A stretch of DNA of 64,000 nucleotides from Pempheris klunzingeri. Taxonomy: Eukaryota; Chordata; Actinopteri; Acropomatiformes; Pempheridae. The notes below the pieces were generated by a model. The model searched no databases, was not told where the DNA came from, and saw only the letters and a program-made list of their open reading frames with translations. Made by a program: the position numbers and the translations under genes. This document shows positions 25,733-47,995 of the stretch, piece by piece. Numbering within the stretch: position 1 is the first letter of the stretch; each line of letters begins with the position of its first letter. The stretch is taken from positions 15,829,656-15,893,655 of the forward strand of contig NC_092025.1 of assembly GCF_042242105.1 (NCBI RefSeq), in the 5' to 3' direction.

Positions 25733-28700
25733 CTAGTGTCGTACTTTTCCAGGAATGTAGTTACGGTCAATGCTTTCCTCTTGCAGAAACATGTGAAGAC
25801 AGCGCTCGTTCTGGGCCAAGGGGTGACCTGCAATTCTACAGAAGCACACACAGATGGACAACAGACAAAATTCACTCATTTTGAATGCTTTTCAAGCAGG
25901 ACCGGTGAAACACAACTGTGGATTAGTTAGTTGACGCACAGACACAGATTAGGTTAAGCCTCGTGTAGGGCTAGAGATTTTTGGCAGCGTCTGACTCTAC
26001 TGAACATGGGAATTTTTGTTTAGGCCAACACATTTTGTGGCTGGAGAACTTGCAATAAGCACAATAACAGCTTTGAGACAGGATTTACAGGTTTAATCAC
26101 CCCACAAAATTATTACACTATTGCCTTCTTTCTTTGTCAGCACGCCCGTATAGTTTCAATCTCATATTTAACACATTTTTACGAGATAAAAACTTTTGCT
26201 TATGTAAAAGTTATGTATTTGAGTTTAGGGCTGTCGAACTGACTGACCTGTTGATGAACTGCTCCAGGCCCGATCGCCGCTCCTCAATGAAGGACTCCTC
26301 AAAAAGGCCCTCATCTCCGCGGAATGGCAACTGTCTCTTCAGGGCTTTGCCTGGCAGAGGGGGTACTACAATCTACACACAAATAACAGGAAGAATGAAT
26401 GTGAGCTCTGAACTAATTCAACACAGTCAATAAGGAGGGCACCACAAAACTTGTGTTTTCATTTGCTCCATTAACACATAAAAAAAAAAACCTGCAGCGT
26501 AATCTCTGCAGGGATTGTATATTTCCACCTGTGACACTAACATTATCACTTACCAGATCATTACAGCTATTGATTTGCACCAGGCAGCCTTCTCACTCAC
26601 CTTACTGTCTCTTTCCAGCTCATTCTTTAACCACTCAAAGTCACTGTATCTTCTTCTCACACAGGAATCCTTCAGTTTGAAAATAGGAAGATTTGTCTAC
26701 AGAGAGAGAAGGGAAAAAAGCATTCAATTTATGCTAAATTCAATAATTTGCACATGGGTAGTGTTGGAAGGTGAGAACAAGACCTGCTGAAGAATTGCAA
26801 ACTATCTCGACTGAGCGCTGACCTTGTTGTGGAAGTGCCTAAAGAGAGAAAGGTGTTATGTGACAAAGACAAATATCTCTTACCAGCACACTGCGACTAA
26901 ATTGTTGGCATGAAAGTCAGCAATTACACTTGCACATTAGTCTGCGGTGAGAATGACGGTCTTTTTCTTTTTGAACCTCTTCAGTTATACCTGTTGGTGG
27001 TCAATTATCAAACGGGCAACTAATTACCAGATTCCCAGAGCTCAATGTATTGTTTTTAAATAGCTTGTTATGTCCTATCAATTGTCAAAAGCACAAAGAT
27101 ATTAAGATTACAATGATCAAACTAAAGAGAAGAGCAACAAATCCTCAGATTTGAGCAGCAAATTAAATAAACTGAGTTATCAATTTATGGATTGTTTTAC
27201 ATGTATATATAGTTTTATTTGGCCAGAAATCATTAGAGACTTCTACTCAGAGGAAAACTGAATGAATGTTCTGTGCATAAAAAGCTATTTCATACATTTG
27301 AAATACAATTAAAGAAACTATTTCATAGAACACTGAAAAGTTTGCAGTTTGATTACAAAAGCAGATCTGTGTGCAACTGACATCAATCGATCTGAATGAA
27401 TCAACCATTTAAGTTATGTCTTCACATTTCAGCGCTTGCAGAATGGGCGATCTCTTTGCATGACTTCCCCATGATTCACTGCTGTAGACAGTGAGTGGGA
27501 ATTAATGAAACAATGCTTTTCTATAGAGGTTCCTATCTGTTAACTTGACTGATCTGCTTTGTCTACAACTGTGAGACAGACCCCACCCCTGATCCAAGAA
27601 ACCATCCCACAGGCCAATACATCTACATGAATCTGTGAATGTTGTGTTGAGGAAAAAAAAAAAAAAAAGCCATTCAAGTGGAGAAAACAGCAACTTTTTA
27701 AAATTATGTTGGTACAGGAAACACCCCAGAAATAGGAATTGATAGTCAAGACAAGCCTAGCAAGTAACAATTACACAATTAGTGTTAGCATGAGCTTCCT
27801 GAAGATGGTGTCTTTAAAATAGCTGTGTCAGGGATTTTGTGAATCTCACTCTTACAAATTTAACTGCCTCTCTACTATACGAGGAAGTTAAACTCGCTAC
27901 TCCTCTTACTGCTGTCATTTCTCGCATTGTTAAATGCAGACAATTATTATGACAGATAAGCCAAACTTAAGTAACAAACTTTACCGTGTTTTTCCCCTTT
28001 TCCACAAAACCACCGACATTGTTAGCATTTCTCATCTGGCTAACGTTACGTAGCGTTTTCTTATATGCACGAAAGATTATGGTTGTTACCATCTGTTTTA
28101 TGTTTGTTAACGTGGTGGAGAAACAGTACACATGTAGATGGGCAGACAGTGTTACATTAGTGCTCACTTTGTTGACAGGTGAGGTGCAAACAGCGGCTAG
28201 CTTCACGGTGTCTTTGGGGCTCCTGTATTTTCCCTCAGTCGTGATGTTTCATTCCGTTTAATTGGATTTAACGCTAGCTAGCTATATAACACTCACTTTT
28301 AAACACATTTAACTATAACGCTAACTCTACACCACTAACGTGGCTTAAAATTGTACATATGCTTACACCGCGTGTGCTGGAAATTGTTGGCATGGATGTG
28401 CACAAACTTATTAACTACAGCTAGCAAAATCCACAAACTAGGCCACAGGCAATCCCCGGTGCTGGAGTTTTGCTGGCGCCCCATCTTGAGCTCCTCCAGG
28501 CGCCTGACGTCAACGTCACAGCCCGGTCCCGGCGCTGACTTCAGCACAGCGGCTAACCATGCTAAGTGGCTAGCAACAACACTGTAATTACCACTTAGGC
28601 TAGCGAATAAAAGCTAATACTGCAACAAGGTGCTTGTGGCATGAAATTTAAACACGTACCCGCATGCGAACTTCGTACGTAGTGTATCGGTTCCGTCCAA

Positions 28701-28824
28701 CTCCGACGATTTGTGGGTCATAAACGTCTATTTCCAGGAAATTGCTGGGGGGGCCGTAGGCATCCGTCAGGTCCTGGGGCTTGGAATTCAACCGGCGAGT
28801 GTCGGCCACCGACGGCTCTGACAT
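25733..28824 (-). CDS. snx12: Sorting nexin 12 (PX-domain protein), 4 exons
   Basis: Predicted 162 residues, the same length I recall for human SNX12. Exons, in translation order: 28824-28660, 26696-26601, 26372-26248, 25835-25733, all GT-AG and in phase. The protein is almost entirely one PX domain, which binds phosphatidylinositol 3-phosphate on early endosomes and helps sort membrane cargo. Visible marks are the N-terminal [17 protein letters not shown], the lipid-binding [11 protein letters not shown] (about residues 69-79), the proline loop IVVPPLPGK (88-96), [14 protein letters not shown], and the end [12 protein letters not shown]3 is the closest alternative; the SNX12-like N terminus and the slc7a3-il2rg neighbours favour snx12. 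The start [11 protein letters not shown] matches the family start; an upstream in-frame ATG (28854) is judged less likely. Its 3' UTR end is not defined. Confidence 0.95.
26990..27210. repeat. Copy of the TTGCAGCTC-type fish repeat in snx12 intron 1
   Basis: Matches the central part of the family: 'ctcaatgtattg', 'tgtcctatcaattgtcaaaagcacaaagatatt', 'gatcaaactaaagagaagagcaacaaatcctcagatttga'. Ends are diverged. It lies in the first intron of snx12. Confidence 0.5.
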
Positions 28825-30915
28825 TTTGTCGGGTTGTAATGTTTGGACGACCAACGGGGAATTAGCGTCAAACCAACTAGATGCGCCGCGAAATCTTAAA
28901 TCTCATCTGAAGGCATCAATTGATTGCGGTAGCTGATCGGTTCAGCTAAGGAAGTAGCTGACTTGTGTGTGTGTGTGTCTCCGTCTCTTCTTGCGGGGGC
29001 CAGCCGCCCTGCGCCCTACCCTGCTTGGATCTGAAAACCGTACTGTGCGGGACACGCTGCGCTCCCTCTAATGGACAAGGAGGCAAACAGGTACTTTAAA
29101 TGTTACAGAGCCTTTTGGCGTGGATAGACGTGTATATTTATTAATATGCATAAGGACCACACAGCTGAGTCAGCACAGGACATGATGACACACACACTGA
29201 GTAAAATATCACGAAATAACAGAACAAATACGTCCAAACAAATTGGAAAAGTACATTCAAAGATATAAAGATAGGTAACATTCAAAATTATAGGAATATA
29301 ATACACAAATTGTGAGGCTGTGATGAAACTATTGTGATATATTATTAATATCACTACATGAGACCACATCATCCGGCTATTGTGATGTTGTGTCAGTTTA
29401 TTAAAGTTTTATAAGTGGTAACTAATGGCTTTATTAATCCTTTTAATAACATATTGATAAATATTTTATAGATCAATTGGAAGGCCTAACACATTTTGGG
29501 TTGCCAGGTTGTGAAAACTCCCTTTGACTGGCGTTTATTATTTCATCCTGCAGTTAAATATAATTAAAAGAGTTGATAGATATATTTAACCATTAATAGA
29601 TGCTAATTGGTTTCTCACTTCCAAAAACACCATTAAGTGTACTGTTATAATATTGTTACAAATAGATTTTGGTTTACTGCAAACCTCTTCTAGCTAACTG
29701 AAAAGACACAGTACGTGTCATATTGGTTGAGCCAAAGAGATTTTTCAGACTTGGCAACTCCATAGTTACAGATATACCATTTTTTTTTTTTTTAAACAAT
29801 TTTATTAACTATTATCTAACATTAGTTAACATTTAGTAACCATTACTAACATTAAAAAGCCAACAGTTTACAAGTTACAACTTATAAACCCTATTTAAAG
29901 GTTGTAAATTGGTAATTTGCTCGATTCAGTCTGATTAGATTTTGATTTTATCAATGTCATGTAACTCTGAGTCCAGCACTGAGTACAATATTAGTTAAAC
30001 AAATGTTACAAAACCAACAACAACAACAAAAAATGCATCAATTTTCTCCAAATGTACTTCACAATCATAAGCTGAAATTACCTTTTAATCAATTATTGAA
30101 ATATTTTCCTGAAATAGTCAAATCAAGCGAAGGTCACATGGTATGAGATCACATTAAAACTTGGACAGAGAACTGGGCAGTGCCAGAGTGTGTAAATCTG
30201 AAATCATATTCCCAGTGCAGTGTCTAAACTAGTCTATTCGGATGTGACTTGTATGTATTACATAATGTCTTATAAAAGGATAAATATATGGAAAATGTAT
30301 TTACTTTTCAAGTGCAAATATCTCGTAAGTAAGTCAGTAAGTAGTGGAGCTGAATAAAACTCCTTACAATACTCCATCCATATTCCCATTTAGTACAAAA
30401 CTGACACAATGACGAAGGCCAGTCCTGTGAAATATTTGTCTTTCATAATAAACTGAACAACTGATGTGTGTTATTGCTGCCTAAACCAAGGATCGTACGG
30501 GATCAGAGGAGGGGGAGTTTTTTTTTATCACCCATTTTCTGATAAGTGAGGGGAACTTAATTTTGTTTTCCTAGTGCGCTGAAATATACAGACCACAGAT
30601 AAAGGGATAACTCAGTACAGAAAATGTGATTGACAATTCCTTCATATATATTTTAGATGAGATGAATTAATAGATTTTAAATTGTTTTGAGTTTTTTTTA
30701 AACCTGTAACTACTGCATCAGGTTGTTGGCACCCTTAAAGGTTAATAGCTTTAATTTAATCAGTTGCCTTTAAGATGAACAGATGTCTGGTTCAGTGTGG
30801 CGAACCATGAGGTCAAACATCATTTATCCATTTTCTGCTCCTTGCAGGAGATGTGTCAGAGTAGACAGTCTGGATTGTAAACTTTTGGGAAGCCCAACCC
30901 CGACTGAGATGCCTC
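28825..30915. other. snx12 promoter side and il2rg 3' flank
   Basis: About 2.1 kb between two genes transcribed on the minus strand. The part next to 28825 is GC-rich with a short GT run near 28964 and should hold the snx12 5' UTR and promoter. The rest is AT-rich and probably includes the il2rg 3' UTR. A minus-strand AATAAA at 29398-29403 is a candidate il2rg polyadenylation signal. No further gene was seen. Confidence 0.5.
29398..29403 (-). promoter_or_regulatory. Candidate polyadenylation signal for il2rg
   Basis: AATAAA on the minus strand, about 1.5 kb past the il2rg stop codon and upstream of snx12. Another AATAAA (about 29134-29139) is also possible. Choice cannot be made by eye. Confidence 0.3.
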
Positions 30916-33900
30916 TTAAACAGAAACCTGCTCCACCTCTTGGGAAGAGACTACAACCGAGGAGATGGAGGAGTTGCAGGGGGTGGATGGGCATGACTCG
31001 TCCACAGGGATGGAGACGGAGCAGTTGGTTTGGTCGGTGGTAACAGAGAAGGTGGAGCTGTCACAGCTCTCGCTGTCGGACTGGGAGACGTGGCAGTACT
31101 CCCGGACGGGACAGGCGCGTTCGTTGTAGTTAGCTTTGTAACTTTCTTTCAGGCCTTTGGAGAGTTGATCCTTTAAATCCTTTGAAAAGGAAACAAAATG
31201 TATGACTTTACCGATATTCTCTATTCCACCAAACTGACAAAGAATTGACTACACTTTCAATAATTCTAATATTATCAGGTTTTGTTTTAAGTCAACAGTG
31301 TTCACTTTTTGGTAGTGGCATGGCGAAACTATGCCTAAGTACAGTGTGAGAATGACATTTTTTAAGCTTTTGCTGCCAAAATAATAATACTGAGTTTGAA
31401 AGCAAATCTTTCAGGGAGACAGCACGGAGCTCTGGATGCCACTAACCTCAATGTTGTCACGGAAGGGCTTGGGAACCACGGGGATGAGGACGATCCTAAT
31501 CCTGTTTGGTAGAAAGGCACATTTTCACATTATCATATCAACAACAGTTCAAAATACTGTTGATAAACTGCTGATTCTCTGATGCTATGCTATAAAAAAA
31601 ACACCATTTACACATAAGATCAGGGCCAACTCACCTTTCATGGTACAGCAACATCATGGCCAGTAGGATGAGGGTTGTAGCACCCAGCACATACAGCACT
31701 AGTGTCCACACAGACACTGAACCATTCATCTGAGAAGTGTCTGTCGGGGAGAGAGAGAGAGAGAGACTGGATTATTATTACTTTATGATCTTGTCATTCT
31801 GACGAAACAACTCAAAGAGGATGTTAAATTTGCTTGGTAACATTATTCTGTATAAAATGGAAGTTGGAAAGTGTCACTACTTCCCTATTCCCTATAATTA
31901 CCAGCATTCCATTGGTTGCCAACAGAAATCAGTGATTACTTCATTCTCTCAGTGCAAGCTGCTGTAAGTGGAGGTGCACAGGCCTTTTTACCTGTGCTGT
32001 TGTTGGACCCCCAGACCACAGGCTCACTCCAGTTACTCCAAAACAAAGAGTCTCCACAGGAGTACGCCATTTTGCTCCGCACTTGCAGCACATACTGGGA
32101 ACTGCTGGAGGGCAAGTTGATGCAGAAACTCTGCTTCCCAGTACTGACCTTAGAAGTCTGTGGACAGCAAGAGTTGAGAGAGGAGGTGGAAGACAAAAAA
32201 GATAGTGAAACAAAGAATGAAAACGAAGGGCGAGAGATTGAAACATTTTTGTATGTTTGTTCATTCATATTACGTACTCCCCACTTGTTGTTGTTGTTGA
32301 CATTGAAGCGAACGTCACTCTCCACACATTTTGAGGCAGTCTGGTTCCAGTAGTACCACAGATTACCGTCAGATCCTTTCTGGACTGTCAGGTTGATTGG
32401 TGGATTTAACTTGACTGGAGATGACAGATCATTCAGTAATTGGGAATATATAATGTGAGGTGTTTTTTTTTTTAATGTAGAAACACTAACATTGTTTTAC
32501 CTTTCCTGGAAAATGATGATAGAAAATAAAATAAGACAAATTACTGTTGTTCTGCACCAGTAGGTGTAAAAAAAAAAATCTCCCAACAAATAAAACTCTC
32601 ATTTATTTATTGGCTTACTCTTTTGAATATGCATACCTTTCATTTTAAGATTATGGTCTTTCACATCAGTGTTGTTGCCATACACCAGCTTGGTGTGAAA
32701 TTGCATGAAGTGGAACGTCTTCTGTGAGGGGTCGTAGAAGTGGTCACATCCAGTGTTTATGTTCTTCTCTGACAGATAGTGGGTGCACTCACTGATATTT
32801 CTGTTATTGTTGGACCTGCATAGAAATCACTATTTAATCATTCACATTCAAAGCAAAGTATGCAGACATGTGAGCTGTAAATACACTCTAAATATCTGAA
32901 CTGGGCGTTGTTTAATAGTTAGCATAAAAGAATACATATTCTATCAGCCTGTGGAAATTATTAAACACAGTTTGTTATAACACGTTGTGCCTTTTTTGGT
33001 GATGTTTTTCTCTGAAATGTGCTACATTTAGATATCAAGGCTCATATGTATAAAACTTTGAAGTATTACAGAAGGGTTAATGCTCCTCACTCAGAGTGAA
33101 GAATAAGAAACATGTACCAAGCGATTCAGCTGCTTAGATTTTCACTTCACGATTATCATGGCCGAAAGAATTCACAGTATTATTATGATGTGCGTTGAAA
33201 ACTTGAAAAACACTAATACTGTCAGTCAAATGAATCCTCAGTTTGTTTATTGCGTACTTTGTCTCATTTTCGGTAAATGAATTACACTTAAAATCCTAAT
33301 GTAAGGAGGCAGAGAGAGTCTGTCACTACAACCAGATTAATTGATAAACAAAGGATCCACAAGACTGAACATCTGGCATCAGTACAGCGTTAAGTGAAAC
33401 ATAATCACTTGTGGGGAGCAGGGGACAGAGAGTTTGTGTGTGAGACCAAAGTGAGACAGCAAAGCAGTCAGATACACTGTGATTTAATGTCCACTAACTG
33501 TGTCCTTTCATGCTTTTTTCCTCTTTACATTTTTCACCTCTCTTGCTATGTCATTTTTCTAATGAAGGAAGACGGGCATGTTCTTAGTGATGGCTTCTTC
33601 CTGACTTGCATTAGCCGTGTTTGCTATTCTTTTCTTCTCCTCTGACTCAAACAGCGTTAGCTGGCTTGAATCTCTGGCTGTCAGAAATTATTTGAGGTCA
33701 CCAGTTTTTTTAAGTAGCACTAAGCACTTTGTCTATTTCCATCTGTAGATTTTGCCTCAATTTATAGAAATCAGCAGCACTGATACACACCAAATGTTCT
33801 GGTTTTATTCTTATCTATATTCTGAAGGTTTTTACAGATGAGTTAATTCATATATCATTCACAGACTGGTTTTTATAATATTTTCTTCCTAAAGATATGG

Positions 33901-34908
33901 CGGGAAATGTTTTTTTAATGGCTGTATCTTCTGATTTATGGAATGATAAAAAAAAAAATGAAACAAGAATGTTGAACCCAGCTTTATCTAATGTCCAGAT
34001 GTCTTTTCAGGAAATATTTTACTTTTAATTCCTGTAATAGAAAAAACAATTGCCTTAATGTAAGAAATCGGCTGGGGAAGTTTCACTGTGATATATATTA
34101 GACTGCCTTCAAGTCCAAAATTTCCCTCTTAGCAGTTTGATAATCTCAGATGACAATACAAAATTTGTTTTCATGGTTTGAGCTTGTTAGGTTCATCACA
34201 GTGAAGAGTTACGAACCAGCTGTAGAAGGTGTAGTTGACCTCTGGAGTCCCCAGCATATTCCAAGAACAGCGAACATATTTCAGATCCATCACCAAACAG
34301 TCGACATCTTTCAGAGACACAAGAAGCTTGAGACCGGCACAATACTTTCATGAAGCAAATAAACGTAAAAACAATTAGGATTACACATGTTTATAGATAT
34401 ACACAGATGGCATCAGGCTGCTCAGACACACACACACAAACATGATGAGGAAATGGCAGCACAATGACGTCAAAGGGAATTTACACAAAATAAGCATAAT
34501 CAAGGAAGTAACACTTAAACACCTTAAACTGACTGTTTAATTCATTTGCAAGTGATTGATTATTTACAACATTAAGGCCTAATCATATTTCAAAACAGTT
34601 GTGCTGTCCTCAATTTCTCATCTTGGTTTTATTCTTAGGAAAGTTATCAAAAATATAGTTAAAATGGCTCACACATGACTTCTGGTTTGTTATGGATTAT
34701 AAATTCACACTATAGAATGAATGGCCAAGAAAAGCAGCTTCACATCATGAGAGCCTTAATGTAAAACAATATGACTGGATCTGCCAAAAGCCCTTAAGAA
34801 AAGTGAAAGGCTAGCTAGAATTATTAGGCTTTAAATGTTCTTACCAGGTGGTTTTTCGGCAAACACATGTCCTGTGAGGCAGAGAAGCAGAAGCAGTCTA
34901 GTGGGCAT
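30916..34908 (-). CDS. il2rg: Cytokine receptor common gamma chain (IL-2 receptor gamma), 8 exons
   Basis: Predicted 353-residue type I membrane protein, the shared signalling subunit for IL-2, -4, -7, -9, -15 and -21 type cytokines. Exons, in translation order: 34908-34845, 34307-34217 (3' edge uncertain), 32815-32637, 32414-32278, 32157-31992, 31740-31635, 31501-31447, 31179-30916. Seen: signal peptide MPTRLLLLLCLTGHVFA; four paired cysteines of the first receptor domain (Cys 25, 35, 62, 75); several N-glycosylation sites; WSNWS (197-201), the class I cytokine receptor WSXWS box; membrane span about 221-245; Box 1 motif IPVVPKP (254-260) for JAK binding; a tail with Tyr 280, 284, 294. Eight exons match the mammalian gene layout. 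The exon 2 donor is the one weak point: phase demands |GTTCGT at 34216, not the more usual-looking GTAACT four bases later. Confidence 0.9.
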
Positions 34909-34995
34909 CGTGGCGCACACAAACAGGATGTTACCAGCAGCAGTGCAGATCTACTTCTGTGTCTGAGTATCGACGTGTTGCATATGTAATTTTCC

Positions 34996-35080
34996 GTGTT
35001 TCACTGGTCCTGACCTGACTGCCGTGGGTTTTGCTTCCTGTCAGAGGAAACTGTCAAGATATTGGGCTAGAGATGAAGAT
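34996..35080 (+). repeat. Diverged duplicated segment near il2rg promoter, copy 1
   Basis: Contains gtgggttttgcttcctgtca at 35024-35043 followed by agaggaaactgtcaagat. A related sequence is at about 35514-35610. The copy lies immediately upstream of il2rg on its promoter side. Confidence 0.4.
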
Positions 35081-35513
35081 GACATGCCTGCACCTACACC
35101 TCATCCTGTATGCCTGTTATATAAAAGACAGAACCGTTGGTAAAACGTTTAAAAATTTGAATATAGACAAATTCACACTTATAAACACACACAATAAAAC
35201 TTGTCTTTCCAACAGTTGTTGGAACAGCTTAAAGCTCATCATGTTTTTTCAAGTCTTGTTATAGAGCTCTGATAAAGCACTTCTTTGCAGTGTTGATGGA
35301 GTATTGAATTTTAGTTTTTTAAGTCTGCTATGTGTAAGATGTTTATGACAGAATCAATTCAAATGAAGATGTGCATTAAAGCGTTTTACATTTAGATTAA
35401 ATTGGTTGCATGGGAAGCATATCTGTGTAGCACCACATCGGCCCTTTTAACAAGAATTAAGAGCTAAAATGTCCTTTGCGTGTGACAGAAGGATCATGTG
35501 ACATCAGATATGC

Positions 35514-35610
35514 GTGTCACTTTCACTCATGTTTGCTGTTCCAAAGTTGAGTCTTGTGGCTTTTGTTTCCTGTCAAAAGACACTGCTTCAAGAATAAAGA
35601 TTGAGATGGT
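35514..35610 (+). repeat. Diverged duplicated segment near il2rg promoter, copy 2
   Basis: Contains gtggcttttgtttcctgtca at 35556-35575, then aaagacactgcttcaagaat, paralleling copy 1 about 530 bp to the left, including a preceding gtg..tcac tract and a following gagatg. Similarity is judged by eye only. Confidence 0.4.
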
Positions 35611-37639
35611 AAACTTGCATCGGAAGAGAGGCTTTTTTTGTTGACACTGTGGTACAGCAACACAAGTCAAATCATGTTTATTGAAATATTAAAGACATAG
35701 TGACTGCCTATATTTTAGTAAACTATACAACATGCACTACAGTTCTGGGAGTAACTAATCCTTTCTTGTAGTTTTTGAGGCTAAACTTAAAGCCACTGAG
35801 GGGCTGCCTTATTGTGAAATAAACAGACCAACCTCTGGCCTATTTGTCTCTTATGGGACATTTATTTCTCACAGTTAACGGTCTTTGACGTATTAAATGC
35901 AAGAATCCATTATCACCATCCATAAATCTCCATGCCAACAAACATTTCACCAGTACAACAGCTCTGCGTTTGCCCAGCGTAGCGTGGCAATCGTCAGCTT
36001 CTTCGGTCAATCTCTAGACAATCTGCAGCATAAAAGTTCTCTTTGTTTAATTCACTAAACAGATGGACAGACATTCGAAATTTGACCACTTTTTTTAGTC
36101 AGATCTCCCTCCGGCCACCAAAAAAAACAAACAACTATTGATCATTGACCAGGGAGGGTTCCAAAAGTTGTAATGGTGCATCGACTTGCGACATGGAAAG
36201 TTAACTGGCATGTTGGTGATGTGTGATTTGTTTGAAGTGATAAATTCTTATTTTGCTGAGGTCTTATCTGCATTACAGTTTTGTGCTCCACTGCCGATGG
36301 GTTGAGCCCGTTTTAAGGTGTTGTCTGTCTTTATTACTTGTCCAGGTAAGAATCTACTGCATTTGATGAGGCTTTAGAAAAACCTTGAACATCAGAGGCC
36401 TGTAAAAGTGTTAATTTATCAATAGATTCAGCTTGCATAGCTTCCACTTGACTTTAAAAGCACCCAATCACCACATCTGTGAGCAACCTTTAACTTGACA
36501 GTTGATCTCTGGCGCCTGACTCAAGAATCAGCTCATCTCAGTTCATTTCCAGATAATTTGACTGGGGGTTTTGTGTGTGTCACATGTTTTCCTTTTGTGG
36601 AAGGAAGAAAATGCTGTGCCAAATTTTGCTTATTTCTGACTACCTCTACATATAGACGTTAGAGTAATGCTTTAGGAAGAACAATGAAACTGAGGCCAAA
36701 ACTAACATTGATATTGCATTAGAGGTAATATAAAAACGTCATGGTGATATCATCATGAGGCTTTTTAATACCTTCTGTTGTATGATGGTGCATTTACTTC
36801 TGCAACATAGTCAAGACCATCAAAGCTGCATCCAAGTTAAAAGACCAGAGATCAAGTTAAAAATCAATTCAATGACCATGTGGGTGAGCAAGTAAAAAGG
36901 GGGGCATTACACCAACATTAAAATATTGGAATAGGAGTTAGAAGTTGTTCAAAGCAAAGCTACTGGGGTGTTTTTGTTTTCAGAGATCATCGTACATCTG
37001 TCAAATATATAAATATCACAAGTTAGAGTATGAAATCATTTGTAAAATACATTTCAGGCCAAAACTGCAGTACATTGAGCATCTTCAGGTTTTGCCAAAT
37101 AGGTTGGGGACCTGGAAGAGGACAGGCCACGCAAAGAAAGACAGCGAGAAAGAAAGAGCTAGAAAGAGAGAGGAAGAGAAACTTGCAGAGCTCGAAGGCT
37201 TTTGGAAATAGGAACAAACACAGAGGGATAAGTAATGCAGTGGATATAACCGATAAAAACCCGAACAAGTTATAGATCATTTATCAAAATTATCCTCCTG
37301 TGTCAGTTTTTCTTCCTTGTCATCATCATGGCGACTACTATTTCTTATCATCTTAGTACCTCTTACTCTATTTATTTTAATTGTTTTTATTGTTTAATGC
37401 AAATTTGTTTTAGATAGATATTTATTAATGTATTGATTGATTAAAGTACAACATACAAACGCATCCCTTTCTTGTACACAGCCTAGGTGTTGTGCGTCTT
37501 ATTTTCAGCTTATTTATGTTTACTTTTAGCCTATAGTTAGAATGGATTTCATCTTTTCAGGACACCAAACCTCAGCCTCCACACACCTTGATGGGTCGCT
37601 GTAGGTGTCAGCACCGCCACTAGTCACGGGGGACTTTTA

Positions 37640-37797
37640 TTTTGAAGAACCGGAAGTCTCTGTGTTTTGATAACGGCTGCGGAAGAAGGTGTCATTTGCT
37701 GTCATCTCGCCGATTCCCGTCCAGGCAGTAACGCTGTTTTCCCACCGACACCGACACCAATTAAACCACCAATGTAACCGTCTCACAGACAGCCACA
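37640..37797 (+). promoter_or_regulatory. Probable slc9a6 promoter and 5' UTR
   Basis: GC-rich stretch directly upstream of the slc9a6 start codon, with an ETS-type CCGGAAGT near 37650 and no TATA box seen. The transcription start cannot be placed. No upstream ATG with a strong context was noted near the start. Confidence 0.4.
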
Positions 37798-47013
<9,216 letters not shown>

Positions 47014-47924
47014 GAAGGCTCGCACTGTCGGGACACAGTCTGTTGTTTTCAGCTTCAAAAATCACAAATCCTCTAATTTGATTCCACAAGAAAATAACAG
47101 TTTGTTGATCTTTAGATTGAAATGACAAACTGCTTTTACGGTATGAGTCAGATTGAAGTCCCATGTTGACAGGACCACCTCACATGGTTTCAAAATGCTC
47201 TCAGCTTTGTGACAAACTTGAGGCGTGCTCGATTAAACTCCCCATTTCGTTGGATTACTGTAATCTTGAATGTGAATGGCACTACATGTAAGGTAAGGTA
47301 CTGTAAATCGAGCGCACCTCAAGTCTAAAGGTTACTTAAAATGCACCATTAGAGGAAGCTAAACAGTGGCGCTGTAGTATTTGTACTACAGTGGTGATAT
47401 GCCAGTGCTGTTATCTACGCTCTCTAAAAGCTCCAGCTGCCTGCGGCCGTATGGGGCCGTCCCTCAACATCTCATTTGCAGTTTACGCTTTCCTCTGTGG
47501 CGACGTTGCTCCTGACAACAGGACCTGTACGTGTCTAGCTTCCTTCAGGTATTAGTAAGATGACCTGCAGTAACTTCACTTTTAGGACAGTTCACTTTAC
47601 TCCGGTACCACTTAGTAACGTTCAGCGCTGCTAAAGAGCCGTTTCAACTACATTACTAATCTTACTTATCTATCCACAGACTGGGAAGTGTGTGGGATCT
47701 TTTCCTCCCTCTCACAGTTCACAGATCTGCGAGGGAAGCAGTAGTGGGAGTTTTGGATTTTAAAAGACACAAACACGTTCTGAAACAAGATTATGAGATG
47801 ATACTATTGGTCCAAAAACCCCCCCAAAAAACCCAAACTGCTTCCACAACAGTATCCAGGAGCGTCTCCACTATCTATAATCTCAGTACTGCCTGCCTCC
47901 TCTCTTCTTGATCAGTCTTTTTAC

Positions 47925-47995
47925 TTATTTATTTAACAAAACTGATTTATTTATATGTTTTTTGGGGGGTTTATTTATTATTTATTTATTGTTTT
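47925..47995 (+). promoter_or_regulatory. AU-rich element cluster in slc9a6 3' UTR
   Basis: Several ATTTA / TTATTTATT motifs within about 70 bp in the sense strand of the 3' UTR. Such clusters are the kind bound by mRNA-stability factors. Only the motif is seen; activity is not shown. Confidence 0.4.

Larger units (their letters stand above)
34909..37797. other. Divergent intergenic region between il2rg and slc9a6
   Basis: About 2.9 kb between two divergently transcribed genes, holding both promoters. Left end: il2rg upstream DNA with a TTCC-n7-GGAA pair (about 35034-35048), an ETS-like arrangement. Right end: GC-rich DNA at about 37600-37797 with CCGGAAGT (ETS-type) near 37650, likely the slc9a6 promoter and 5' UTR. 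Nothing resembling FOXO4 or another gene was found between them. Confidence 0.55.

Noticed and set aside
31916-32353. 145-codon plus-strand open frame
   Set aside because: Antisense to il2rg exons 4 and 5; the minus strand carries the WSNWS box and fits the gene.
34212-34307. il2rg exon 2 ending at the GTAACT donor (last base 34213)
   Set aside because: It leaves phase 0, whereas exon 3 needs two bases carried over to read SNNNRNISEC; the frame would be lost.
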